A DNA stretch of 64,000 bases from Echinicola vietnamensis DSM 17526. Its GTDB lineage: Bacteria > Bacteroidota > Bacteroidia > Cytophagales > Cyclobacteriaceae. Every line of letters starts with the position of its first letter. The stretch's first letter is position 1. The notes beneath the pieces were generated by a model. The model was not told where the DNA came from. It searched no databases and was given only the letters and a program-made list of their open reading frames with translations. The DNA lies in contig NC_019904.1 in assembly GCF_000325705.1 (NCBI RefSeq), positions 2,730,001-2,794,000 of the forward strand, given 5' to 3'. The translations under genes were made by a program, and so were the position numbers. Shown piece by piece: positions 51,460 to 59,530 of this stretch.

Positions 51460-53178
51460 TTACTGGTCCATGAAATTTCTCAGGTTAGATTTTATCGTGT
51501 TCAGGATGGCGGTGTTTTCGGCACTGTCAGAAAATACCTCGATGATTTTAGGTTTGACGGAAGGGTGGTAAAAATCCATCAGGGCAGCATCCAACTCTTC
51601 TTCTGATTTTACTGGTAGATAGCCAAAACCAAAATCCATAGCCAAATGCGCTGCATTCAGGGATTGTTTGGTTTCGAAAAACTCTTCAAGTTCTGGCTGT
51701 TTGTTGGGGCCGTTAATGATCCTAAAGATGCCGCCAGCATGGTTGTTGAGAAGGATGATCCGTAGGTTATTGGTGGTGTAATTGTGCCAAAAAGCATTTC
51801 TGTCATAGAAAAATGCCATATCCCCCGTGATCAGGGTCACAAATTCCTTGGTGGTAAAGGTACATCCTACGGCTGTGGAGTTGGAGCCATCAATGCCGCT
51901 AGTGCCCCTGTTGCAGATTATTTCTTGCTTCCGTGCTCCTAGAAAATTCACATATCGAACGGCCATGCTGTTGGCAAGGTGTAATTTTGATGTCTCCGGA
52001 AGATGGTTTAGGACGTTGTAAATAGCCTTCCACTCTCCAAATGGAGCTTTTTCCAGCGTGTTTTTCAAAGCCCTTTCCATCGCCTGGTCTGCTTGATGCC
52101 AGCGTTGGTGAAATTCCCCGTCCAAGGTGAGGGTAGATTCCACTAAAATGCGCAGTATTTCCTGTGCGGTCGAAGGGATGATCTTGGCCAACCCTTGGTA
52201 AGTGTCCGGAGAATAGCCTGCGGGCTGAATGTGCCAATGCTCCGCTCCTGAGCTTCTAAGGAAATTTTTCAGTGGTTTAGAAATAATGGATTTTCCAAAA
52301 CTGATGATCAGATCCGGTGAGAAGGCGCCGTGATCCACTACCGGCAATAACTGATCATGAAAAGTGATGGTATTGCTGGATTGCATGTTCGAAATGGTGT
52401 CACTGATGATGACCACTTTATGTTGGGTAGCCAGTTCGTTCAGTAAATCCAAGGTGTGCTGATGGGATGCTTGCTGGCCAGGAATGATAACAACCCTCTT
52501 AAATCTCGCCAATTCATTTTTGAAATTTGCCAATGCGCTGCTGCTGAGATGTGTAGCGGACTCCAGTTTGTTTACAATAGGAATGGGGCGGTTAAAATCA
52601 AACTCATCTTGGCTTTCGGGATAAAATGGTTCCCTAATGGGGATGTTGACATGAACGGGCCCGGCAGGGAACCCAGTAGCCTCATTGACAGCTTCATTAC
52701 CGATGCGGTGCGCATGCCAAGTGATATCCGGATGCCCAAAATGATCGGGGAAATCATAGGATTGCTTAATGTGCCTTCCGTAAATGGCCTGTTGCCGGAT
52801 GGTTTGCCCATCCCATTGGTCAATCCATTCAGGGGGACGGTCCGCGGTGAGGACAATCAGGGGGATTTGCTGGAAAAATGCTTCTGCAATTGCGGGGGCA
52901 TAGTTTAGGGCAGCCGTACCGCTGGAACAAACCAATACCACTGGCTTCTTGAGCTGTTGTGCCATGCCCAAGGCAACAAATGCCGCTGAACGCTCGTCTG
53001 AAATGGTCCTGCAGTGGATGTCAGGGTGTCTGACAAATGCCAAGGTCAAAGGTGCGCACCTAGAGCCAGGAGAAAGGATGGCGTTTTTGATACCCTTTCT
53101 GGCAAAAATTGCCGCTAAATCGATAATTGGCTGGATAATCAAGTTGATTCTATTGAATGAATTTTCCGATAATGTCAC
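51460..53178 (-). CDS. menD: SEPHCHC synthase (menaquinone synthesis, ThDP-dependent)
   Basis: Condenses isochorismate and 2-oxoglutarate with thiamin diphosphate, up to 572 residues. The N-terminal QPIIDLAAIFARKGIKNAILSPGSRCAPLTLA, HCRTISDERSAAFVALGMAQ and the ThDP-region GTSGIDGSNSTAVG with LITGDMAFFYDRNAF are MenD-typical (each split here into short parts of longer conserved runs). The GTG at 53178 overlaps menF by 29 bases. A TTG at 53142, giving an MIIQPIIDLA start, would remove the overlap and fits the family N-terminus better. The start is therefore uncertain. Confidence 0.94.
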   Translation of the reverse strand: MTLSENSFNRINLIIQPIIDLAAIFARKGIKNAILSPGSRCAPLTLAFVRHPDIHCRTISDERSAAFVALGMAQQLKKPVVLVCSSGTAALNYAPAIAEAFFQQIPLIVLTADRPPEWIDQWDGQTIRQQAIYGRHIKQSYDFPDHFGHPDITWHAHRIGNEAVNEATGFPAGPVHVNIPIREPFYPESQDEFDFNRPIPIVNKLESATHLSSSALANFKNELARFKRVVIIPGQQASHQHTLDLLNELATQHKVVIISDTISNMQSSNTITFHDQLLPVVDHGAFSPDLIISFGKSIISKPLKNFLRSSGAEHWHIQPAGYSPDTYQGLAKIIPSTAQEILRILVESTLTLDGEFHQRWHQADQAMERALKNTLEKAPFGEWKAIYNVLNHLPETSKLHLANSMAVRYVNFLGARKQEIICNRGTSGIDGSNSTAVGCTFTTKEFVTLITGDMAFFYDRNAFWHNYTTNNLRIILLNNHAGGIFRIINGPNKQPELEEFFETKQSLNAAHLAMDFGFGYLPVKSEEELDAALMDFYHPSVKPKIIEVFSDSAENTAILNTIKSNLRNFMDQ

Positions 53179-54355
53179 ATTTTAGCGAAGTCTCTTCCCA
53201 TTCCCGTTCGGGGATTGAATCAGCGGTAACGCCTGCACCGGCGTATAGTAGTACTTCTTCGTTGATGAGCTGGGCGGTTCTTAAGTTGACATAAATGGCG
53301 GTTTGGTTTTCGATATTCACTGGACCGATAAAGCCTGCAAAGAAGCATCGGTCAAACGATTCATGATCCAAGATGAACTTCATCGAGGTCTCCCTTGGTG
53401 TGCCGCAGACAGCTGAAGTGGGGTGCAAAAGTTTCAGCATGACAGACCCGAGTTGTGGGAAGTTTGTGGCATCCATGTTTACCCTGAAGTCTGACCTTAG
53501 GTGTAATAGGTTACCGGCCTGAACTGTTTTGGGGCCATTTTCCTCGTATTCCCGCAGTCGGATTTTTTTAAAATTATTGACGATATATCGACTGACCATG
53601 GCTTGCTCTTCAATCTCCTTTTGCTTCCAGGCTGCGTTTTTTACAGGGTTTTCCCCTTCGGCTTTTTGCGTACCGGCGAGTGCCATGGTTTGAAAATAGG
53701 GCCCTTCCGTTTTAATCAGAATTTCGGGAGTAGCGCCTAGCCAAGTGCCCACCTTGGGGATGTGAAAGAAATTCACAAAGGCATCAGGATACAAGGTACA
53801 TAGTTCCAAAAATGTCTTTGCCAGGTCAAAATCTTCCCTTAAATGGACTTTTTGGATCCTTGCCGGGACAACTTTCGATAACTCGCCGGCTTGAATGGCT
53901 CGGATGCCTTCTTCTACCAATGCAATAAAACTAGATTTGGCAGTGGAGGCTGAGCTTGCACAATCTTTTTCAGGCTGTGCTGATCGCAAGAAGCGATTGA
54001 CTTGTTTTTTTAATTGCTCCGGAGGTAAGGTTGTTTTTTGAAACCACTCTTCTTCCGAATCGGTAGCAGGATTGGCCAAGTCAAATTTATAATAGTCCGA
54101 GGCTTCCAGAAACAGGGCCTTTTGGTCTTCCTGATCCGCAAACGGATGTGCAATAAAACCTTGCGGTAGGGTTTCCAGCTCCAGGTTTACCCGCTTAATT
54201 ACCTTGGTTTGGTCTAAGATGAGCTGGATACTGTTTGATTTGGGAGCCCGCCAAATGGCAATTTGGAAACCGCCTTCCAAGGCACGGTACAGCCATCTGT
54301 CCAGTATTTCTTCCTGGGTGATGAGGTAGGGTCTTGCGGTCGTTGTTTGCATCAT
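53150..54355 (-). CDS. menF: Isochorismate synthase
   Basis: Converts chorismate to isochorismate, the entry step to menaquinone, 401 residues. The chorismate-binding domain shows LSKVVPARI, TWLGATPEILIKTEG, MALAGTQKAEG, LHPTSAVCGTPRETSMKFI, FYAGFIGPV-type sequence (here FFAGFIGPVNIE) and AGAGVTADSIPEREWEET. The SAVCGTP motif fits the MenF/EntC group. No siderophore genes surround it, and its position between menD and the thioesterase gene supports a menaquinone role. Confidence 0.93.
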   Translation of the reverse strand: MMQTTTARPYLITQEEILDRWLYRALEGGFQIAIWRAPKSNSIQLILDQTKVIKRVNLELETLPQGFIAHPFADQEDQKALFLEASDYYKFDLANPATDSEEEWFQKTTLPPEQLKKQVNRFLRSAQPEKDCASSASTAKSSFIALVEEGIRAIQAGELSKVVPARIQKVHLREDFDLAKTFLELCTLYPDAFVNFFHIPKVGTWLGATPEILIKTEGPYFQTMALAGTQKAEGENPVKNAAWKQKEIEEQAMVSRYIVNNFKKIRLREYEENGPKTVQAGNLLHLRSDFRVNMDATNFPQLGSVMLKLLHPTSAVCGTPRETSMKFILDHESFDRCFFAGFIGPVNIENQTAIYVNLRTAQLINEEVLLYAGAGVTADSIPEREWEETSLKCDIIGKFIQ

Positions 54356-54777
54356 GATTTTTTATCCAGCACAGCCATGGTGATCCGGCTGATACAGGCC
54401 AATTGGTCTTCTTCTGTTAAAATTTTTATTTCCCACACGTGAGTCTTTTTCCCGAGGTGGATAGGCGTGGCAATTCCCCTGACCAGGCCATCACGGACTG
54501 CTTTGATGTGATTGGCATTGATGTCCAAGCCAATACAATACTGTTTTGCGGGGTCTACACAGCACGAAGACGCCACACTTCCCAAGGTCTCAGCCAATAC
54601 CACGCTCGCTCCTCCATGTAACAAACCAAAGGGTTGTTTTGTTCTTTGGTCCACTGGCATGGTCGCCTCGATGAAGTCATCACCGATTTTAGTGAACACA
54701 ATCCCCAAGTGTTCTAACATATTTCCTTTGCCAAACTGATTTAAGGTATCAAGGCTGAGGTTTTTGGGAAATATCAT
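54352..54777 (-). CDS. Hotdog-fold thioesterase, probable DHNA-CoA hydrolase
   Basis: A 141-residue PaaI/YdiI-type thioesterase. LLHGGASVVLAETLGSVAS contains the catalytic-type Glu and the preceding HGG turn. It overlaps menF by 4 bases as the first gene of a men operon, so hydrolysis of 1,4-dihydroxy-2-naphthoyl-CoA (the MenI role) is the likely function. Sequence alone does not fix the substrate. Confidence 0.88.
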   Translation of the reverse strand: MIFPKNLSLDTLNQFGKGNMLEHLGIVFTKIGDDFIEATMPVDQRTKQPFGLLHGGASVVLAETLGSVASSCCVDPAKQYCIGLDINANHIKAVRDGLVRGIATPIHLGKKTHVWEIKILTEEDQLACISRITMAVLDKKS

Positions 54778-54934
54778 GTTTTTTGAAATAAAAACGTTTT
54801 CTTTGAATTGAAATTATGACCTTTTTGGATTTTCGTGAAATACATAAAAGGTGATTCCCAAGGATGTGATAGCGTTTCAAGCCCAAGTGACCAGAAAACC
54901 ATTCTTTAGAAATCGATAACAAAAATACAGAATC

Positions 54935-55567
54935 TTGAGTACTAAAAAAATATACCTCGTCCGTCACGGGCAGACCGATTATAATCTTAAAGGTGTGGTG
55001 CAAGGAAGCGGTATCGATGCTCCTATCAACGAGACCGGAAAAAAGCAGGCTGCCGCTTTTTATGAAGCCCATAAGCATATTAAGTTTGATAGGATCTACT
55101 ATACTGGGTTGCAGCGTACCAGGCAGTCAATAGAAAGATTTCTGGATAATGGCACTCCTTATGAAGCCTTACCCGATCTCAATGAAATCAGTTGGGGAAA
55201 ATATGAAGGTGTACCGATGAGTAAGGATGAGCATTCTTATTACCAGGGAATGCTGGAAAAATGGGCTGATGGGGAGTTGGATTTTTCGATCGAAGGAGGA
55301 GAATCACCAAACATGGTTTATGCGCGGCTAAAGCGCGGCTTGGACCATATCTTGGCTCAAGATGGGGAAACCATTTTGATCTGCATGCACGGAAGAGCCA
55401 TGCGGGTGATGCTTAGTTTAATGCTCAAGTATGATTTGCGATTCATGGATATTTTTGAGCATCATAACTTGGGGTACTATGAGCTGACGGTAAAGGAAAA
55501 CGGTGAGTTTCTATTGGATCGGTACAATAACGTCCAGCACCTAAAAGTTAAAGGATTGATTGGATAG
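54935..55567 (+). CDS. Histidine phosphatase family protein (phosphoglycerate mutase-like)
   Basis: A 210-residue branch-1 histidine phosphatase. The phospho-histidine motif is LVRHGQTDYN at the N-terminus, the second histidine is in ILICMHGRAMRVML, and YTGLQRTRQS and LNEISWGKYEG lie between. The start is a TTG at 54935; no ATG lies close enough to keep the conserved first strand. The substrate is unknown. Its last 20 bases overlap the end of the minus-strand gene after it. Confidence 0.9.
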   Translation: MSTKKIYLVRHGQTDYNLKGVVQGSGIDAPINETGKKQAAAFYEAHKHIKFDRIYYTGLQRTRQSIERFLDNGTPYEALPDLNEISWGKYEGVPMSKDEHSYYQGMLEKWADGELDFSIEGGESPNMVYARLKRGLDHILAQDGETILICMHGRAMRVMLSLMLKYDLRFMDIFEHHNLGYYELTVKENGEFLLDRYNNVQHLKVKGLIG

Positions 55568-55973
55568 TTTTACCCTTATTTTTGTTGGATTCTTTTTCTG
55601 ATACTTGATCATTGAAGGAAACCAATAGCTCCTGAAAGTTTTCCTTTGATTCACTTAGGTCGATGATCCTGAAGGCTACTTCTTGGAGGGGCTTCCAAGT
55701 GGTTTTGTTGATCTGCACCAACCGTTTTCCGATTTGGCATTTGTCAAAATCACAATTGGGAACGTTGATGTAAATGACGGCGTCGGAATTGCCCGTATAG
55801 GTTTTGGTTTTGTAATCTTCCATAAAGCTAAGTTCAATGTACTCAGCACTGGATTTAAGTTCTTTTAATTCCTTCTTGCTGAAGATTACGACGAATGTTT
55901 TATCTTCTGGGTTTTTGCAGAAACCTACCGTTACTAAAAGGGTGAATAGCGGTATAAATATCAAATGCTTCAT
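55548..55973 (-). CDS. Exported hypothetical protein (141 aa)
   Basis: A small protein with a signal peptide (about 1-19, MKHLIFIPLFTLLVTVGFCK). A cysteine at residue 19 is a possible lipobox, but VGFC fits poorly. The mature part is charged, with paired cysteines in NCDFDKCQIG, and ends in a lysine-rich tail. I do not recognise a family. It is convergent with the phosphatase gene and overlaps it by 20 bases. Confidence 0.65.
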   Translation of the reverse strand: MKHLIFIPLFTLLVTVGFCKNPEDKTFVVIFSKKELKELKSSAEYIELSFMEDYKTKTYTGNSDAVIYINVPNCDFDKCQIGKRLVQINKTTWKPLQEVAFRIIDLSESKENFQELLVSFNDQVSEKESNKNKGKTIQSIL

Positions 55974-56140
55974 CTTGGTAAGATATAAAAATATTCAATG
56001 GTTTTCAATATCAGTTTGTACTAAATTGAAAAAAATAATCCTCTGGTAATCAGTAAATAATTGTGGGGCTGATCTATCAAGTAATGTAGCGAGATTGATT
56101 TTTCATTTACCTCAAGAGCAAAATGGAGGAGAGAAGCTTT

Positions 56141-56266
56141 GGATCAAGCGGAAAAGTTGGGGGCTAGTCTATTATCGATGGGTAAATATGTTCTTTGTCT
56201 CTATTTGGCCACGGATGAACGTTGATAAACACAGATAGGAAGCTTAGGTATTGTAAATCCGTGCTC
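56141..56266 (-). repeat. Long dispersed intergenic repeat, copy B (inverted)
   Basis: Read on the minus strand it runs from GAGCACGGATTTAC to CGCTTGATCC and aligns with 23272-23407. Shared strings include CCTATCTGTGTTTATCA, GTTCATCCGT and GAACATATTTACCCATCGA. Copy B is about 10 bases shorter. Confidence 0.8.
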
Positions 56267-56458
56267 ATCTCCCCATAAATATGACTTGATGCAAAATAGC
56301 AGGAATTAAGCCTATATTGATGGCAAAACCCAGGCTAAATAAAATGTACCCAAGACACGAAGTGGATGCTATAATCTACACAGAAAGTCATTAATAATTG
56401 CTTTGCGCCTTTGAGCCTTCGTGGCGAATCAATATCCCCCTAAATAACAAAATCTCTC

Positions 56459-56481
56459 GCCCCCGAAATATTGATTGATCC
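56459..56481 (-). repeat. 26-base dispersed repeat, diverged inverted copy
   Basis: On the minus strand GGATCAATCAATATTTCGGGGGC, compared with GGATCAAGCAATATTTCTGGGGG at 22739-22764. Confidence 0.5.
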
Positions 56482-56510
56482 TAGGCAAGTGGGAAAATAG
56501 GGGAAATAAA

Positions 56511-56534
56511 AAAGCCCGGGTAAAACCGGGCTTT
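56511..56534 (-). terminator. Rho-independent terminator of the Nif3/zinc-ribbon operon
   Basis: AAAGCCCGG and CCGGGCTTT pair around GTAAAA. On the minus strand the stem is followed by TTTTATTT. It lies 4 bases after the zinc-ribbon stop. Confidence 0.85.
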
Positions 56535-56537
56535 AAT

Positions 56538-57314
56538 TTATTTTTTGGCTCTTGAACTTCTTTTTTTCTTCGGAAGTGTTTCGTCTTCTATTTCATCCGC
56601 TACATCCGCTAGGATTCTTCCGCAGTGTTCACAGACGATAAGCTTTTTCTTTTCCCTGATATCGGCTTGCCGCTGTGGAGGGACGATATTAAAGCATCCG
56701 CCACAAGCACCTCTTTTGACCTCTACTACTGCAAGGCCATTTTTGGCATTGGCACGGATTTTCTTATAGGATTTTAATAGCCTGTCTTCAATTTTCTTGG
56801 TAGCTTTTTCCCGTTCGGCCTTCAGTTTGCTTTCTTCGGATTCGCTCTCAGCGACGATGGTATCCAATTCTTCTTTTTTGGTGTCCAAGTCCTTCTTGCG
56901 ATCTTTCAAAACTTCCTGAAGATCATCTAGGTCCTTTTTCTTCCCTTCTATCTTCATCTCAGCTTCTCCAATTTTCTTTTTGGAAACTTGGATTTCAAGG
57001 TCTTGCAATTCCAATTCCTTGGTGATGGCGTCGTACTCACGGTTGTTTCTGACGTTCATCTGCTGATCCTGATATTTCTTGATGAGCTTTTCAGAGTCCT
57101 TGATAGCCTCTTTATGCTTCTTGATTTCGTCCTCAAGCGCTACGATGTCATTGTTGAATTTTTCTAACCTTGTCTCGTAGCCTGCTATTTCGTCCTCTAA
57201 ATCTTGAACTTCTTCTGGAAGAGCTCCCCGAATTTTAAAAATTGCATCTAAGCGGGAATCTAATTTCTGAAGATTATAAATGGCATCAAGTTTCTGTGCG
57301 ACTGTACTTTCCAT
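56538..57314 (-). CDS. Coiled-coil protein with C4-type zinc ribbon
   Basis: A 258-residue protein related to the CT398/DUF164 family. Residues about 10-180 form a long antiparallel coiled coil (heptads rich in Lys and Glu), followed by a zinc ribbon with CGGC (about 205) and CEHCG (about 230). It ends in a basic tail (PKKKRSSRAKK), suggesting nucleic-acid contact. Members are often encoded next to Nif3 proteins, as here with a 3-base gap. The function is not established. Confidence 0.88.
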   Translation of the reverse strand: MESTVAQKLDAIYNLQKLDSRLDAIFKIRGALPEEVQDLEDEIAGYETRLEKFNNDIVALEDEIKKHKEAIKDSEKLIKKYQDQQMNVRNNREYDAITKELELQDLEIQVSKKKIGEAEMKIEGKKKDLDDLQEVLKDRKKDLDTKKEELDTIVAESESEESKLKAEREKATKKIEDRLLKSYKKIRANAKNGLAVVEVKRGACGGCFNIVPPQRQADIREKKKLIVCEHCGRILADVADEIEDETLPKKKRSSRAKK

Positions 57315-57317
57315 GTA

Positions 57318-58418
57318 CTATACGTAAGTTATGGGATTCGTAATGACTTTTGTCAAATAGAGTGCAATATTACTAAAATTTTGTGACAATATCTCTAATA
57401 ATAAATCTTTTGTGAAGATTTCACTTTCGTAATGTCCGATATCGCTTATAATTATCTGATTATCAGAGTCAAAGAATTCGTGGTATTTTACATCCCCCGT
57501 AATGAAAATATCGGCCTTTGCCCTTTTGGCTGCGCTCAGCAAAAATATGCCCGCACCACCGCATACGGCTACCCGTTTAATTGGACGATTTCTAAGGGCG
57601 GTGTGTTTAATGACATTGAGGTTCATGGCACTTTTGAGGTGCTGTAGAAAATCACTTTCTGACATGGACGATTCCAGTTCCCCAATCATTCCGGAGCCCA
57701 CTTCTTGGTGTTCGTTTTCCGTTTGTTGCAGGTAATAGGCAACCTCTTCGTATGGATGAGCGGTTTTGAGGGCGCGTATGATCTTGTGCTGGAGATAGGC
57801 CGGAAAAATGACTTCTATCCTGTTTTCCCGGACTTCTTCAGCCGTTCCTTTTTGACCAATAGTAGGATTGGCATGGTCCGATGGGAGAAATGTCCCCGTT
57901 CCTTCTATCCGAAAACTGCAGTTGCTATACTCACCTATGGATCCAGCTCCTGCTTGATAAAGCCCTTTGAGGACTTGCTGGGTGTCATCCACGGGGACAA
58001 AAGCCGTCAATTTCATTAAGATTCCTTTTTTGGGAGCAAGAACCTGAGTGTTGCTGAGTCCCAATCTGTCAGCAATGCGCTTGTTGACACCAGTGTGGAT
58101 ATTGTCCAGGTTGGTGTGAATGGCGTAAATGGTGACATTGTTTTTGATAGCCTTGATAACGGTTCTTTCTACGTAATCCCTGCCAGTGAGGCTTTTGAGC
58201 CCTTTAAAGATAATCGGGTGGTGAGCGACGATGAGGTTGCATTTTAAGTCGATGGCCTCTTGGACCACCTCCTCGGTCACGTCCAGGCTGCAGAGAATTC
58301 CGGTCACTTCATCGGCAGGATTTCCAGTGATCAATTGTGCATTGTCATAAGATTCCTGAAAGGCAGGTGGTGCGATGCTTTCCAAGTAAGCGACTACGTC
58401 ACTAATCAAATTAACCAT
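57318..58418 (-). CDS. Nif3-like dinuclear metal centre protein
   Basis: A 366-residue NIF3/YbgI-family protein, a hexameric ring with a dinuclear metal site. The metal residues are in NLIVAHHPIIFKGLK, IHTNLDNIHTGVN and, near the C-terminus, ITGDVKYHEF with SDIGHYESE. The central insertion (about 130-235, LMKLTAFVPVDDTQQVLKGLY to HPYEEVAYYL) is the PII/CutA-like domain seen in longer family members. It has been annotated as GTP cyclohydrolase I type 2 on thin evidence. It heads the operon with the zinc-ribbon gene and is divergent from lpxK. Confidence 0.92.
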   Translation of the reverse strand: MVNLISDVVAYLESIAPPAFQESYDNAQLITGNPADEVTGILCSLDVTEEVVQEAIDLKCNLIVAHHPIIFKGLKSLTGRDYVERTVIKAIKNNVTIYAIHTNLDNIHTGVNKRIADRLGLSNTQVLAPKKGILMKLTAFVPVDDTQQVLKGLYQAGAGSIGEYSNCSFRIEGTGTFLPSDHANPTIGQKGTAEEVRENRIEVIFPAYLQHKIIRALKTAHPYEEVAYYLQQTENEHQEVGSGMIGELESSMSESDFLQHLKSAMNLNVIKHTALRNRPIKRVAVCGGAGIFLLSAAKRAKADIFITGDVKYHEFFDSDNQIIISDIGHYESEIFTKDLLLEILSQNFSNIALYLTKVITNPITYV

Positions 58419-58462
58419 ATATTTGTGTTTACCGTTTGATCAAAAGTAAAAAAAAATACGCA

Positions 58463-59530
58463 ATGCGCCCTTATCATCTTTTACTGTATCCTTTTTCATT
58501 GTTATACGATGGAATAACCCGGCTGAGAAACAGGATGTTTGACAGTGGGATGAAGAAGAGTGTGGCTTTTGAGGTGCCTACTGTGGTGGTGGGCAATTTG
58601 TCCATGGGAGGAACCGGGAAGACGCCCATGGTGGAATTCTTGATCAAGGGGTTCAAGGATCATTATGCCGTGGCCACCCTGAGCAGGGGATATGGCCGTA
58701 AGACTAATGGCTATTTGCTGGCCAATGAGACCACTGAACCGGAGGAAATTGGAGACGAACCTTTTCAGATTTTCAGCAAATTTGGCCATGAAATTACGGT
58801 GGCCGTGGGGGAGCAGCGGATCGCAGCGATCCCTCAGATGATCGCTGCACGGCCTGATACGGAATTGGTGATTTTGGATGATGCTTTTCAGCATCGCTAT
58901 GTCAAGGGAGATTTTAACTTGTTGCTTACGACGTTTCAGCGGCCCTTTTTTAATGATCATGTAGTGCCCATGGGCATGTTAAGGGAAAGCCGAAGTGGTG
59001 CTAATCGTGCTGATGCTGTGGTGGTTACCAAATGTCCCGACGGGCTGGATGAAGCGACGAAAGCGCATTATAGACAAAGCATATCAGCCTATGCTCCAGA
59101 AAATTGCCCTGTCTTTTTTGCCGGTTTACAGTATGGTCGAGCCTATGATGTCAGAAATTACCAAGAAGCGTCAATCGAACATGTCATTTTGCTCAGTGGT
59201 ATTGCCAATAATGACCTTTTGAAAAAAAAGGTGGGAGAAATGTTTCAGTTGCTGGAGACCATTGAGTTTAGTGATCACCATGATTATACCGAACGGGATA
59301 TGGAAAAAATTGTAGCTCGATTTAAAGTGCATCAAGCTAAGGCTCCAGTACTCCTTACCACTGAGAAAGATGCCGTCAAACTTAAAGCAGATAAATTGCT
59401 TAGATATTTACAGGAAATTCCGATTTTTGCGTTACCTGTTCAGGTGAAAATGGAGGAAGAAGAAAAAAACACCTTATTGGAACATGTAACCAAGGCCATC
59501 AGAAATAAAGGTTATCAGCGTGAAGTTTAA
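58463..59530 (+). CDS. lpxK: Tetraacyldisaccharide 4'-kinase
   Basis: Phosphorylates the lipid A disaccharide at the inner membrane, 355 residues from the ATG at 58463. That start gives the family N-terminus MRPYHLLLYPFSLLYDGITRL; an earlier TTG adds only nine basic residues. The P-loop is GNLSMGGTGKTPM (44-56), followed by TLSRGYGRKTNGY, VILDDAFQHRYVKGD and the FSDHHDYTERD segment. It shows the organism makes lipid A. It overlaps the porin gene by 11 bases. Confidence 0.95.
   Translation: MRPYHLLLYPFSLLYDGITRLRNRMFDSGMKKSVAFEVPTVVVGNLSMGGTGKTPMVEFLIKGFKDHYAVATLSRGYGRKTNGYLLANETTEPEEIGDEPFQIFSKFGHEITVAVGEQRIAAIPQMIAARPDTELVILDDAFQHRYVKGDFNLLLTTFQRPFFNDHVVPMGMLRESRSGANRADAVVVTKCPDGLDEATKAHYRQSISAYAPENCPVFFAGLQYGRAYDVRNYQEASIEHVILLSGIANNDLLKKKVGEMFQLLETIEFSDHHDYTERDMEKIVARFKVHQAKAPVLLTTEKDAVKLKADKLLRYLQEIPIFALPVQVKMEEEEKNTLLEHVTKAIRNKGYQREV

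Larger units (their letters stand above)
55974..56537. other. 564-bp gene-free region with dispersed repeats
   Basis: No credible gene. It contains the inverted copy of the long repeat found at 23272-23407 (here 56141-56266), an inverted copy of the 26-base repeat (56459-56481) and a terminator at 56511-56534. The phrase CTTTGCGCCTTTGAGCCTTCG near 56401-56421 resembles another common Bacteroidota intergenic repeat. The region is thus the second repeat-filled spacer of the window. Confidence 0.65.
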
